64,000 nt of DNA from Plecoglossus altivelis (lineage: Eukaryota > Chordata > Actinopteri > Osmeriformes > Plecoglossidae), in contig BROE01000003.1 in the NCBI GenBank assembly GCA_036571765.1, forward strand, positions 8,222,336 to 8,286,335, written 5' to 3'. The notes under the pieces are model-generated. The model had not been told where the DNA came from, searched no databases, and saw nothing but the letters and a program-made list of their open reading frames with translations. This document shows, piece by piece, positions 24,747-37,000 of this stretch; position 1 is the first letter of the stretch, and each line of letters opens with the position of its first letter. The translations under genes were made by a program, and so were the position numbers.

Positions 24747-25378
24747 GTGACTAGCCAGACTAAGTGCGGTTCAACAAAAACCTCTATGATGACAAAACCA
24801 AGGAGAATCGTTACGTCGCCCGGAGTGGCGTTACCGGGGCCCCACCCTGGAGCCAGGCCTGGGGTGGGTGCTCGCAAGCAAGCGCCTGGTGGCCGGGTCT
24901 TTGCCCATGGGACCCGGCCGGCTATAGCCCGAAAAGGCGACGTGGGATCACCTTCCTGCAGGCCCACCACCCACAGGAAGGACCGTAGGGGGCCGGTGCA
25001 GTGTGTTTTGGGCAGCGGTCAGGGGCAGGTGCCTGGACGACCGAGGCCATGCACACGGTCTCTAGCGCTGGGGACATGGAATGTCACCTCGCTGGCAGGA
25101 AAGGAGCCCGAGCTTGTGCAGGAGGTAGAGCGTTACCGGCTAGATATAGTCGGCCTCACCTCCACGCATTGCCTGGGTTCTGGGTCCATTATCCTCGAGA
25201 GAGGCTGGACTCTTTTCTCTGGCGTTGCTCGCGGAGAGAGGCGGCGGGCTGGCGTAGGCTTGCTCATAGCCCCATGGCTCAGCCGCCACGTGTTTGGGTT
25301 TACCCCGGTAGACGATAGGGTCGTGTCCCTGCGCCTCCAAGCCGGGGACAGGTCTCTAACTGTTGTATCGGCCTATGG
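24747..25378 (+). CDS. Rex3 endonuclease part (partial, into gap)
   Basis: An open frame without stops runs into the assembly gap. It has an arginine/proline-rich leader of about 105 residues, then the APE-type endonuclease: GTWNVTSL (the Asn that opens the fold), DIVGLTSTH (where many RTE endonucleases have a Glu), GVGLLIAPWL and RSLTVVSAY just before the gap. The frame opens with GTG, so the true start is uncertain. The endonuclease nicks target DNA for target-primed reverse transcription. The catalytic Asp/His end of the domain lies in the gap. Confidence 0.8.
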
Positions 25379-25896
25379 NNNNNNNNNNNNNNNNNNNNNN
25401 NNNNNNNNNNNNNNNNNNNNNNNNNNNNNNNNNNNNNNNNNNNNNNNNNNNNNNNNNNNNNNNNNNNNNNNNNNNNNNNNNNNNNNNNNNNNNNNNNNNN
25501 NNNNNNNNNNNNNNNNNNNNNNNNNNNNNNNNNNNNNNNNNNNNNNNNNNNNNNNNNNNNNNNNNNNNNNNNNNNNNNNNNNNNNNNNNNNNNNNNNNNN
25601 NNNNNNNNNNNNNNNNNNNNNNNNNNNNNNNNNNNNNNNNNNNNNNNNNNNNNNNNNNNNNNNNNNNNNNNNNNNNNNNNNNNNNNNNNNNNNNNNNNNN
25701 NNNNNNNNNNNNNNNNNNNNNNNNNNNNNNNNNNNNNNNNNNNNNNNNNNNNNNNNNNNNNNNNNNNNNNNNNNNNNNNNNNNNNNNNNNNNNNNNNNNN
25801 NNNNNNNNNNNNNNNNNNNNNNNNNNNNNNNNNNNNNNNNNNNNNNNNNNNNNNNNNNNNNNNNNNNNNNNNNNNNNNNNNNNNNNNNNNNNNNNN
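25379..25896. other. Assembly gap (518 N)
   Basis: A run of N inside the Rex3 element hides the end of the endonuclease and most of the reverse transcriptase. The reading frame before and after it differs, which is uninformative because the gap size is an estimate. By family length the true missing sequence should exceed 1 kb. Confidence 0.97.
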
Positions 25897-26785
25897 GTCA
25901 CCGGTTCTGTTCATTGTCTTCATGGACAGAATTTCTAGGCACAGCCAGGGGCCGGAGGGTGTCTGGTTCGGGGGGCACAGGATTTCATCTCTGCTATTCG
26001 CAGATGATGTTGTCCTGATGGCTCCATCGGACCGGGACCTACAGCATGCACTAGAGCGGTTTGCAGCCGAGTGTGAAGCTGCCGGGATGGGAATCAGCAC
26101 CTCGAAATCTGAGGCCATGGTTCTCGACCGGAAGAAGGTGGCTTGCTCCCTCCGGGTGGGTGGGGAGCCCTTGCTTCAAGTGGAGGAGTTCAAGTATCTC
26201 GGGGTCTTGTTCACGAGTGAGGGAAGGACGGAACGTGAGATTGACAGGCGGATCGGTGCGGCGGCCGCAGTGATGCGCTCTCTGTACCGGTCCGTCGTGG
26301 TGAAGAAGGAGCTGAGCCGGAAGGCAAAGCTCTCAATTTACCGGTCTATCTACGTTCCTACTCTCACCTATGGTCATGAACTTTGGGTAATGACCGAAAG
26401 GACGAGATCGCGGATACAAGCGGTCGAAATGAGTTTTCTCCGCAGGGTGGCTGGGCGCTCCCTTAGAGATAAGGTGAGGAGCTCGGTCACACGGGAGGAG
26501 CTCGGAGTAGAGCCGCTGCTCCTCCACGTCGAGAGGAGCCAGCTGAGGTGGCTCGGGCATCTGTTTCGGATGCCTCCTGGACGCCTCCCTCGGGAGGTGT
26601 TCCGGGCATGTCCTACCGGGAGGCGGCCCCGAGGAAGACCCAGGACACGCTGGAGGGACTATGTCTCTCGGCTGGCCTGGGAACGCCTCGGGATCCCCCC
26701 GGAGGAGCTGGAGGTGGTGTGTGTGGAGAAGGAAGTCTGGGCCTCCCTGCTCAGACTGCTGCCTCCCAGAACTGGCCCTGGATAA
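25897..26785 (+). CDS. Rex3 reverse transcriptase, C-terminal part
   Basis: The frame opens directly after the gap with SPVLFIVFMDRISRHSQGPE and reaches the FADD active-site box (SSLLFADDVVLMAP) about 25 residues later. It continues through the thumb and the conserved RTE tail and stops at 26783-26785, some 295 residues without interruption. The intact frame and the target duplication suggest a fairly young insertion. Together with the upstream endonuclease it would form one polyprotein. Confidence 0.88.
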
Positions 26786-26795
26786 GCGGAAGACA

Positions 26796-26816
26796 ATGGA
26801 TGGATGGATGGATGGG
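26796..26816 (+). repeat. GATG tandem tail of Rex3
   Basis: About four to five GATG units terminate the LINE; such tails arise during target-primed reverse transcription of RTE/Rex3 elements. Confidence 0.85.
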
Positions 26817-26825
26817 TAGTCATTC
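26813..26825 (+). repeat. Target-site duplication of Rex3, right
   Basis: tgggtagtcattc directly after the GATG tail, identical to 24613-24625. Confidence 0.85.
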
Positions 26826-28035
26826 TCTGGCCTTCACTCAGAGGCAGAAACAGAAACAGAATTGCAGTAACAGACTGCAGCCAATATAGGTCCTGAGAGT
26901 TTACAATACATGTTCAGAGAAAAGATGAATAATCACGGGAAAATTGAGAAGTTTGGGTAGTCAGTTACTGGAAGAACTGCTGATGTGGTTTCCCACTGTA
27001 ACATTTGAGCGGAGTTGGCACTGGCTCTATGAGCACTGGCATATTGAGGGATATTTTCTCCCTCCAGGTGAAATTCCAGCTCTGCTGTGGTGTGCTTGAT
27101 TATGTAGCGCCTTAGGCCATACTGGCCCGGCACCTGTCTGCATGAGACAGCTCTGTGTATAGACTGAGGAAAGGAGAGGTGTTGTAACCTGCACATGGTC
27201 ATATAAATGAGTCCCTGTCTGAGACCGACAGTCCAAGAGCATACCGTCTCTTACCAAATTCTTACAATCACCAACTGTCATGCACAAACAGTGTATCGTT
27301 CAACTGACCACCCCTCTATTTGTTGTCATTGTTATTTGTAGTTAAATACTTATAGCTGTGTAATCACTGGCAAGAAAGTGACGCTCTGATGAAATGTGTA
27401 TTTTCTGTAGAAGGCCCTGTTGTGTTTACAATAGTAATATAGTAATATGGAATGCTGATGGCTATGGCATTGAAATGTCTTTCTGTGCCATAGAGGATAC
27501 TAGTGTAATGTCATGCGTGAGTCTGTGCTTCTCAGTGTTTCTGTTTTATGTACTTTTTTGATGGCTCATGATTCATTTAAGAACTAAAACCCATAACTGA
27601 TAGCTATCTTTACCCTATGTTCATGGTTGCGATACCATAGTATTACTGCTGATTACGGTATTCTGAGAATATGTACATTTTAGGAACCCACAGACCTTTA
27701 TTGTAAGTCCAACATTATTCACTGAGGCAGGCTTGAAAGGAGGTATGCACTGTATCCAGTTGGAGGTTGGGACATGTTGTCAGGGCAGCCCCCCTTCACA
27801 TTCCTCTCTCCTGACACCATGGTAACCAAACACACAGTAACTAAACACACAGATGGCATGCACATGCCAAACACCTGGACTGCTGCAGTTTTAGCTGCCC
27901 TCATCTAGAAGTAAACAGTCCATGAAGTAATAGTTAGCTATGTCTAAAACTATCAGTGGTTTTACAGTATAATCAGATGGTCAGCATAATAGTCTTGCAT
28001 CTGATATTACAAGATATTATATTACTGCAAGTTGC

Positions 28036-28305
28036 TATTTACAGTGTAGGCCACTGTGGTTCTCTTGGTGCTGTGTTGGACAGTGGAGTAAGGCTGGCCC
28101 AACCCAGTCTTCTGGTGGAAATGCTGTTCCAGCTCTTGAGTTGTCACACCTTATCACACGTGAAGTTCCCTGACATGTACCTCCTCTCGAATATGCTCTT
28201 TGTGGCGACACTGCATGGTCCTTTAAAAGCTCAGCTGGCAAACAGTCAGAGGTTATACAGTCTGGGTCTGATCCCTTGCTCCTGGGATCTCAGACAACAT
28301 CTTTC
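28036..28305 (+). repeat. Interspersed repeat, copy B (tRNA-like module)
   Basis: Homologous in the opposite orientation to 9535-9814. Shared landmarks are 'ggccactgtggttct', 'ttctggtggaaatgctgttc', 'gaagttccctgac', 'agctcagctgg' and 'ctgatcccttgct'. The last two behave as A-box-like and B-box-like elements. Relative to copy A it lacks nine bases after 'cccttgct'. Similarity ends soon after 'cagacaa'. Confidence 0.7.
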
Positions 28306-28765
28306 TCAACATCAATGACAAATCATTATGCGGTGTTACTTGTGTAATTGTGAGGGGAACAAATAATAATTTAATCCATTATGGAATATGGCTGTAACAT
28401 AACATGAAGAAGAAGTGAAGCACTGAGAATATTTCCGGAATACTCTGTTTAGAAGTTAACAATTACATTTACAAAGGCCCTGTTTAAATACTGGATAAAA
28501 TACTAAAACCATCAAGAAAATAATCCATTAGACCATTGACAAATTCAATATGTAGTTACACACGACCTACTCTTAACTATTCCATTATCTCCAAAGAGAC
28601 AAGATCAGTGAGGGCAATTTTCACAGTGCAAGATACATTCAGGCTTGCACACATTCCACTGTTAGATATTTAACGATCAAATGGATGTCCCATAATCCTC
28701 ATTTCATCTGTCACAGGATGCTAGCATCTATCCGAAATCTTCAGCCTGGCCCTAATGCCACAGCA

Positions 28766-28779
28766 GTTGCCATGGAGAC
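28766..28779. promoter_or_regulatory. RFX X-box-like motif
   Basis: gttgccatggagac is a near-perfect inverted-repeat X-box (consensus GTTGCCATGGMAAC) as bound by RFX factors. It lies about 2.1 kb upstream of the slco3a1 start. Motif match only. Confidence 0.35.
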
Positions 28780-30141
28780 GGTTTTCTGAGGGATAGGCCA
28801 TGCCAGAGTATGCAGCGACTTTCCAATACTCCTGTGAACTGTTAGTCCTGCTGACTAAATTAGTAACTGGATGTAATGGTTTGGTGCAATACTGAAGATA
28901 TTAGGGTATTTTAACCTTGAATGTTGTTGGTTTGTATGGCTTTGTCATTACAATAACAAGAGGAACATATCTGAAATGTTCCAACAGTCATACATAGATA
29001 ATCAAACTGTTCTCAGACGTGTCAGTTCTGTCAGAACTGGACATTGTGATCCATCATACAGAAAACCCTGACATGATCAAGCTGTGGCCTACTTTGTTTT
29101 GTAACATTGTTTCAACATTAGTGGAATTTCTGTTGACAAACAGGTTAGGCAGTAGAATGTTCAATGCTACCATATAGTGTCAGTGACTCATATACACAGT
29201 GGGCGTCACCTATTGAGACACAATAGTATAGTCATATTACACGAAAGTGGACTTTACTGTTCTAAAGCATTCGACATGCTGATTGGGAGCTACACTCTGC
29301 TGGAATTGACTAAGTTTCCACCTGTATCATGTGACAGCATTACTTTGTATAATTTTAAATTTTAAGGGAAAACGCTGCCATGCTACTTTGCATGTTCCTG
29401 TTAGCACTACATTAACTCTCCCCTGTGCGATTAGCTTTTCATTGCTTTTAACTTAGCATTCTTTCAAATGAAATATATTATACATGTGGTAACTGAGACA
29501 GAGTATATTGTAGTTGGATCCATATTACCATGATCATTAAAGTAAACTTCACAGCTCTCTTCAGACACCTATGTCTCGTCTCACAGTGACTCAGAGACAC
29601 AGGCCCCTGGGGGGACATTGTTCAAGGCCCAAAGCTGCAACATAAAGGCTGGGATGTTGTAGAATCAGTCCACTTACAGCACTCTGCTGTTTTCATGAGA
29701 GACCATAACTCAAACCAAGCTGAAAACATGCCCATGGGAGGATGTGTGTTTGAACCATTTACTGTAAGTTTACAGTTTTACACACTTTTTCTTCTTCTAC
29801 ATTTTTTCTTCTTCTATTTCCAAATGTTTTTCAGGCCAACAGGATAGCTGGGCTGTACTTTTGGGAGGAACCACCCTATTCCATGTCCTATAAATAACAG
29901 CCATTTCAAAGACAAGCACAATTCTACTCAGATTGTTCCATTCATACATTCCTGGCAGCAGACAGATCCATCCCCACCCACTCAAGCTGACTCATGCCTC
30001 AACAAGAGTACTCATGAAAGAGTGTGTTGCATGTTGCTGAAACACACACATTCCATTCATTCATTAATCAGATACTTTTGTTTGTCTCCATTTTGCTTCA
30101 TTTATACATTTCTATCCAAAATTATTGATAATTTTGAATTT

Positions 30142-30179
30142 ATATATATATGTATGTATATATACATACATATATATAT
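30142..30179. repeat. Perfect AT-rich palindrome, 38 bp
   Basis: TATA/TGTATG units are arranged so that the two 19-base halves are exact reverse complements. Able to form a cruciform; about 0.7 kb upstream of the slco3a1 start codon. Confidence 0.85.
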
Positions 30180-30400
30180 GATTTCGTCACAATTTAAATG
30201 TACGTAAATTGCCAACATATGAAAATAAGGAATTTAAATTATTATTTGGCCAAAATAAGTTGAATGTAGCCTATTGAATATAATTAGAGACAGACCATCT
30301 TTGTCTCTCTAAGAGTTTACAAAGTGTGTACTGTACCCTATATTTACTGTATACCAACGCAACTTAAGTAGAAATTGGTGCATGCTACACAGCGCCACCA

Positions 30401-30877
30401 TTGTCCGTCTCATGGATGGACGAGGCGCGTAGTCATACTGTAGCTCCAGAAGTGCGGGGAGTGCTAAGTAAATCCAGAGCAGTCATGTCAAGCTTGCTGT
30501 CGAATTCAGGACCTCACCATTGTGACGCTTAACAGTCTTTTCCGTAAAGATGCAACTGGAGCGAAAATTTGACGTTTTTCATTCACTTGTACCGGGGGGA
30601 TCATTGGCAAGGAGTTTTAATGCCCCTGCTCTTCTTTCTATTACACGACGAGGCAATGTTTAGATCTTGCTGAAGGGCAGTCCCCTGGAATCTGGCTGTA
30701 TATTTACAGTCATAGTTAGTGCGTGGAATGTACAAGAGAAAATAGAGACTGTAAGGCAGACTCTCTGAATGTAGCTATAAGAACGACAGCGGTGTCTTCT
30801 ATGTTTGTCTTCGGGCGAGCCGGTTACCCTCTGTCTTTCGTTTCTCGCAGTGCTACAAAGTAGCCGTTCAAAAAACG
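30401..30877 (+). promoter_or_regulatory. slco3a1: slco3a1 proximal promoter and 5' UTR
   Basis: The region directly upstream of the start codon is less AT-rich than its surroundings. I see no TATA box. Short upstream ATGs occur in it (one, at 30656, is followed almost at once by a stop). The transcription start cannot be placed. Confidence 0.45.
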
Positions 30878-31021
30878 ATGCAGGAGAAAATACAGAGGGG
30901 GTTGGAGAGGAACAGTGGCGACATTCATCGTAAAAAGTCATCATGCTTCTCAAACATCAAGATATTCCTGATCTCGGAATGTGCCCTGATGCTTGCACAA
31001 GGCACTGTGGGAGCATACCTG
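30878..31021 (+). CDS. slco3a1: slco3a1 exon 1
   Basis: Residues 1-48: a basic N-terminus, then CFSNIKIFLISECALMLAQG of span 1. Ends in phase 0 at CTG|gtaagt. The N-terminus is about 13 residues shorter than in mammals. Confidence 0.96.
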
Positions 31022-34000
31022 GTAAGTCGAAAAACCTGCACTTTCGGCATGTGCCTAAAGACACATGTTGTGTATGCTACATTGCCTTTTATATCGCCTA
31101 AGTGGCCAAATTACGTCAGAGTTAAAAAGAAGTTGTATGCCGGGTAAGACATAGTAGTATTAAGTATATATCAAGTGTCTGTTAAGTATCTGTGAAACGT
31201 GAAACACCTATGACATAACAAGATATTTGTGCAGTAACCGGCTTAGGTGACTTGCGTTGCTTTAACACAAGGAAGACAGGCTAGGTCCTAAGCAGGGTTT
31301 GGAGTGACTATTTACATTGTCCAGCTTTAGTTTCGTTTCTCCTCCTTGTAGTCCACCGGTGATAGAATTGTCCTATTCAGGTTTACTTCCATACCTACTT
31401 AATTAATTTGATAAATATATTGTTACATCAGTTCATGGAAGTTGAAAATGGCTTGATTGATCATATTTATTTATTCAAGCACTTTTCAGCTTTGCAGCAA
31501 GGAAATCTAATGTAAACTGACAAGTCCATATTTGGAGTGGAACATGTTATCTATTCTGTGCCACTTGGAGAAGCAGTTACCTCCCAACCATGGGAATAGA
31601 ATGATTGAGACACACTGATTTCATGCGTTCGAACTTCCTTGTAGGACTATTAGAACGCTAATTGAGAACAGAAGTGAAAAATAATCTATAATTTCCTGCT
31701 ATTAACCATTGAACCTAACTGGTCTAACTAACAAAACTGCCACCGGGGATTTTATTTCTTATTTTCTCTTATTTTGTATGACTGACTGATTAATCTTGTT
31801 ATTGATCCATTCATTCCTGGTCAGAGTTTTCTTTGCAAGTTAGTGGTTAGCTAAAGGTCACACACCTTTCCTTGGAACCAAGCTGAGTTTCAGTTGCTTC
31901 AGAGCGAATGGTCTGCAGAGTGTTGTAAGGTGTTTCTGAGATATGTGCATGTGGTAAAAGGAAAACAAGACTGTTAAAGATTCTTATCAATCATTATATT
32001 TGTGCACAATGCACTGCTTACTGTTTCTATCAAATAAATGGGTGTGTTTTAAAACAATATGGAGAACAAACAACTTTTTTTAAGGTTACAAACAAATGAC
32101 AGATTTGCGAGAAGGCAAATGACTTGCATATTCAAATATACATTTCACATTGCCTGAATTATTTGCATGGCCTGGGAAATGAGGCACCTGCACAAGGAAC
32201 CATCTGATGACTTGCTTGTGACATTGGTCAAGGTTCTCTTGGAGGAGCTATTGTTGTTGCTGTGATAGGATGAGGGGGACTTAAAATGTGCACTGGTAGC
32301 CAAGGCTTCAAACTCAAGGATCACAGCTCATGCTTATTGCTACAGTATTTGAGCTGCTTAGGATGCAACTTGGCAGATTACTGTCCTGATTTAGGCCTAG
32401 TTTTGTGGCATGTTAAACTGTCAATACAAACCTGCATGGACAAAAAGTATATGTGAGATAGCCTAACAGTAACCATGCTGGCAGCAAGAATAATGAGTTG
32501 TGGGGAGTTGTTCTAAGATGTCTTTGTCAACCTGTTTGGGGAATGTGGTGATACGGAACTGGACTGTTACTTTCAGATCACATACGTTTATGCTGTTCTA
32601 TTTCTTTTATTATCATTTTAAAATTAAAAAGCTGTTTTATTTTATTTCCTATACTCAATCAGATAATATCACTCATCTTGGTTGTTTTGAATTTTTAAGT
32701 CATGCTTGTTGATGCCAATACCAAGCGTCCTTCACAAACAGCTATACAAGTTTAATTTAAAAAGTTTATTTGGATGTTCCCAGTACAAAATGTAACAGCA
32801 AATGGTAATGCAACATAGCAGAAGGACAATACAGATGAAGAACTGGCAGCCATTGAAAAAGGGTAGCAAGGGAACCTGAGCTATAATTAAATCATTTGTT
32901 TAGCAGAAGTCTGTATAACAGGAATTCACTTTGCTGGTGCGAGTCTTATCCTTTTGTTTGAGAAAAGGGATGTAGATGTATGTTGACAGTGACAGTCACG
33001 CTCAACAGGTGAGGTCATGTTGAGGCTAAACCTTGCTAATGAAAACATTTCTTTGTTAAAGCAGACTTTTCTGACAGTTTAGTCTTGTTAATATACAATA
33101 AGCTCTAGCTGTAGTTTCAGAAGTTCACAGTACCTGCTCAGGCTAGTGTAAAATATGTGCAGTCCCTTCATATAACATATGAAGGATACAAAATAAATTG
33201 GGATTCTTTCTGTGAAAGTCAAGTTTATGGAAGTAATCAGATGAGAACATTCTCAGCTACAGTACCTGAGCATCTCACTTCTACACAGTGTGATGTGAAG
33301 ATATATTTTTCCAAAGTGTGCTGGTGTGTATTGAAAGCTCCATCTGTGCCATCAACAGTTTACATTGGCTTGGTGTTGCTCTTAGGAAGGAAGCAGATGC
33401 TAGCGTTTTGAGCCTAGGTTGAAGCAAGTCTAAGACTGTTGTGGTTTGGAATCTACAGAGCATTACTCATAAGCTATGGTAGCTCAGGTGTGACTAAAAG
33501 ACCAGGACACAAATAACAACGCACACATTCCATCTGGTTATTAGAGCAGATTGTATGTTAGTTTACACTTTCAGAGTGTTTAAATCTTATACAATATAGA
33601 ATTAACTACATAACCCTAAAGATCGGCAAACAACAATAACTAACCACAAGCTACTATCACCTTAATTGTGAAGAACCTTTGATAGAGGCCAGACGATTAC
33701 TTTGTCTAAAGTAAAGAGTCCCTCTTTTAGGAGAATATAACTAGATTTTCATTTCAACATATTTGTGGGACTGGGACTGGGAATGGAACTGGCTTTGCCC
33801 TTTAAAGGTAGTTGTATTTGGCAGGTGAGCATGTCAGTAGTTTTTTCTTTGACATTTGTATTTATGAAATCCTGGACAGTAAAGTTCATCATGAACAGAA
33901 ACATCCCAAAAGTGCCTATATTTGGCGTCAACCTTTTAGTATTTTACTTCTTCATCAACTTCAAAAGCATAAGGCCCTCCGAGAGGCAATTTGAGGTACG

Positions 34001-37000
34001 GCACAGAACATTAAGTCCACAGCCACTACTGGTTAGTAGAAAAATGTGGGTTAGGATTGTGCCTGCATGCTTGTTGAGCTTCACTGACAATAGACGTACT
34101 GTATTTAGCATTAGTTAATCAACACTTAGGCCTATGTGTGACTTACCAATCAGAAACATTATGTGTTTGTGTTTGCCACTCACAAACACACCCTTACTCT
34201 TCCTGGGAACTACTGTAACATATTGTATGGAGTGTTAAATCAATACAGTTGATTAAAATAGTGATTCCTGATATTCACACACTGTTAAATCATTGTAATC
34301 CAAATATATTCTGAAATACTGTATGCATGGCAGAAATGTTCATAGTTCAAATGTTCAATGTTGAAATGTTCACATTAATCTAGCTATTGACACTTTGCAT
34401 ATAGGGCTAGGCAACATTTTCTTTGTTATGTTAACAGCTGGACTATGTTTGCTGTCGCTGTTTGTAGTAGCATACCCATTGTCAGACTTCCCATACAAAA
34501 TTGTATATTCTGCACATGTTTGATAGGAGGAAAAGATGTAGGTGTATCTGTAGTATTTCAGAGGGACTTTCAATTTGGTAGCTAAAAGTAATGAGTAGTT
34601 GATAGTTGTAATGCACTGACCAATTGGCCAGCAATTTGGGTCAGAAGATTATTTACAGAAAAGGCAATTATCTGTGTCTGACAACCTCTTTAAAATGACA
34701 AATTATGCTCAAGGATAGTGGTGTCTGAAGGCATCGTAAATGCTTTTGTAAATGCAAGACTAACACTTTTGTGTGTCCATGACAAATGTAGTGCAGTGCT
34801 GCTTTACTGTATTCACTATATACACTCATATACTTCACTGTATACACTTTGACTATCTAAGAATTGAAATACTTGCTGTGTGAAAATATTTCCGTTTTGG
34901 ATCAGGACAACTGAATTTACACTGATAAGTTACAGTATTGTGAAAACATCGGTATTGGCATCGGCCTGTTATGTTATGTGTGTGAACATTATCGACTAAT
35001 TCATACATGTAATTGAATAGATAGGAATGGATAAGATTCAACATTTGTGTATTTTACTAGCAACCAAAGAAAAATGGTTTGATAAATCCTCCACGACCCA
35101 GCCCCGATCCCCGAAAAGTATTATACTTAACTTTCATCTTTCAGCTGCATTAGGAGTGAGTGGCAAGATAATCAAAAACAGAAGACTGGAAGCTGAATAG
35201 AATTTCTTTTTCAAATATGGACTATCTGCATGGTGTTTTCAAGTCAGTTTATTCCAAGGATCGAGGTGACTTAACAGTATAACCTCGATAACATTGTCCT
35301 TTCAGAGGCATGAACCATTTCTTTCTACTGTTTAAAACCCACATTCATCCTTCCATCTTATGTTGCTTGGAAAGCTAAGTCAAATCGTTTTTTAGTGTAT
35401 GGGTCATGTACAAGTGAATAGAGATTTTTGGATGTATATAAAGTTAGTGTGATATTTAATGGATGTAGGATTTCTGACATGTTGTGCTTTTACAGGTGAG
35501 CGTCTTGACCACCTTGGAGCGACGTTTCAACCTCCAGAGTGCTGACGTGGGGGTGATCGCCAGCAGCTTCGAGATTGGCAACCTGGCTCTCATCCTATTT
35601 GTCAGTTACTTTGGGGCCAAAGCCCACCGGCCGAGGCTCATTGGTTGTGGGGGTATTGTCATGGCGCTAGGAGCTCTTCTCTCTGCCCTGCCGGAGTTTC
35701 TGACCAGCCAGTACGAATACAACCCAAATGAGTCAAGGATGGTCGAATTTGGACGTGACGTGTGTACTAACAAGACAGAGAGAGACGAGGAGGAGATCTG
35801 TTCCAACAAGGCCAACACCAACATGATGTACCTACTGCTGATTGGCGCTCAGGTCCTCCTAGGAATAGGAGCCACCCCGGTCCAGCCCCTCGGTGTATCC
35901 TACATTGATGATCATGTGAAGAGGAAAGACTCCTCCCTCTATATAGGTAAGTCACTTTGCATTCACGTACACGCTACAGGCACCATGATGGCACAGGTTT
36001 TGTTTCTGTTCACTTGTTGCTTTAGCATAAGCAAATTAAACAGAAATCTAGTGCACATTCACCTCATTGGGTTACTGGCGGATCAACAAGAGGTTGAGTA
36101 TCAAGACTATAATGAAGTGCACCAAGAAAAAAGATGGATTGTTATCACACTGGCATTTACAAATCAATTTGTTCCAGCACATGAGCTGAACTTCATGTTT
36201 TCACGGCCAATGGCAGGTAGTGTGTTTACACAGACTCCGCTTCCTGAGTCATCTGAATGTGAGATCTGTGTTCAGCTCAATCTTTCTTTGTCCCCAATCC
36301 TCGGCCAGACCATGTGACTGCCAGGTGAACAGACCCAGAAGTTTTTCTTTATTTATTCATGTCCATGACACTAGGTCTGTTGATGGCAGGAATTGAAAGA
36401 GGGATGAAAGATCCTCCTCCTTTGGCTACACACGTCTGCTGATGCAGCTTTTCAGTGTTTACTGCTCCATTCAATGCAGTACAGCCCTCTGATACCGCGT
36501 GATTGGTGGATGATATGCCCTGTGGTGTACCTGGGTCTCTGGCTGTTTCTCTGCCAGTGCTCTGTTTCCTTTCAGACTTCTGGAAATTCCACGGGTTTTG
36601 TTGCGGCATCAGAGGTGTTTGGAACTGAGTAGCGACCACACTGCAGAGTCATAACTGTAGAGTGATAACTGTAGAGTGGGTCTGTTTGTTCTAAGAAACC
36701 CTTCATCATCTCCACCTTGGTGTCTGGCAGAGAGAGCTGCTGCAACACATCAAAAGCAGGCTAGAGGCTGGTGCCTTGTGGACCACCTCACCCAGACAGT
36801 CTCAGTTCAGAGACATTAAACAAAAAGATGAAACGTAAATCATGCATCTTCTAATAACTGATTTGCTTTGAAGATCAACAGTTGTCAAGGTGACAAACAC
36901 GATGTCTGGAGGATAATTGGAAATGCTGCTGCAAGATGCTCTCTTTCTACTTAAAAAAGTAGAATGTAATGATGGTGTTATCTTACTTGAATCAGCAAAC

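Larger units (their letters stand above)
24626..26812 (+). mobile_element. Rex3/RTE non-LTR retrotransposon
   Basis: A GC-rich element in AT-rich surroundings. It opens with a GC-rich 5' leader, then an open frame from about 24747 that carries an APE-type endonuclease start (LGTWNVTSL and following). After a gap come the reverse transcriptase catalytic block (SSLLFADDVV), the RTE-type C-terminus (WLGHLFRMPPGRLP, then TGRRPRGRPRTRWRDYV) and a stop at 26783-26785. It ends in tandem GATG units, the Rex3 hallmark. The same 13 bases (tgggtagtcattc) flank it at 24613-24625 and 26813-26825, so both ends look original. The known RTE/Rex3 length is about 3 kb or more, so the 518-base N run in the middle probably understates the missing sequence. 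Confidence 0.92.
26826..30400. other. Gene-free stretch upstream of slco3a1
   Basis: No exon recognised. It holds the second copy of the 9.5-kb repeat (28036-28305), an RFX-type site at 28766-28779 and a perfect AT palindrome at 30142-30179. Distal regulatory DNA of slco3a1 may lie here. Confidence 0.6.

Noticed and set aside
24747..26018. One continuous 423-codon protein across the gap
   Set aside because: The middle is N, and the frame after the gap is not the reverse transcriptase frame; gap length is arbitrary, so continuity cannot be claimed.
30022..30207. Small membrane-like open frame upstream of slco3a1
   Set aside because: Half of it is a translation of the AT palindrome, and no homology is visible.
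35947..36317. Coding extension of slco3a1 exon 2
   Set aside because: The frame stays open past a good gtaagt donor, but the extension has no similarity to the transporter, and exon 3 at 53629 continues the protein exactly in phase.
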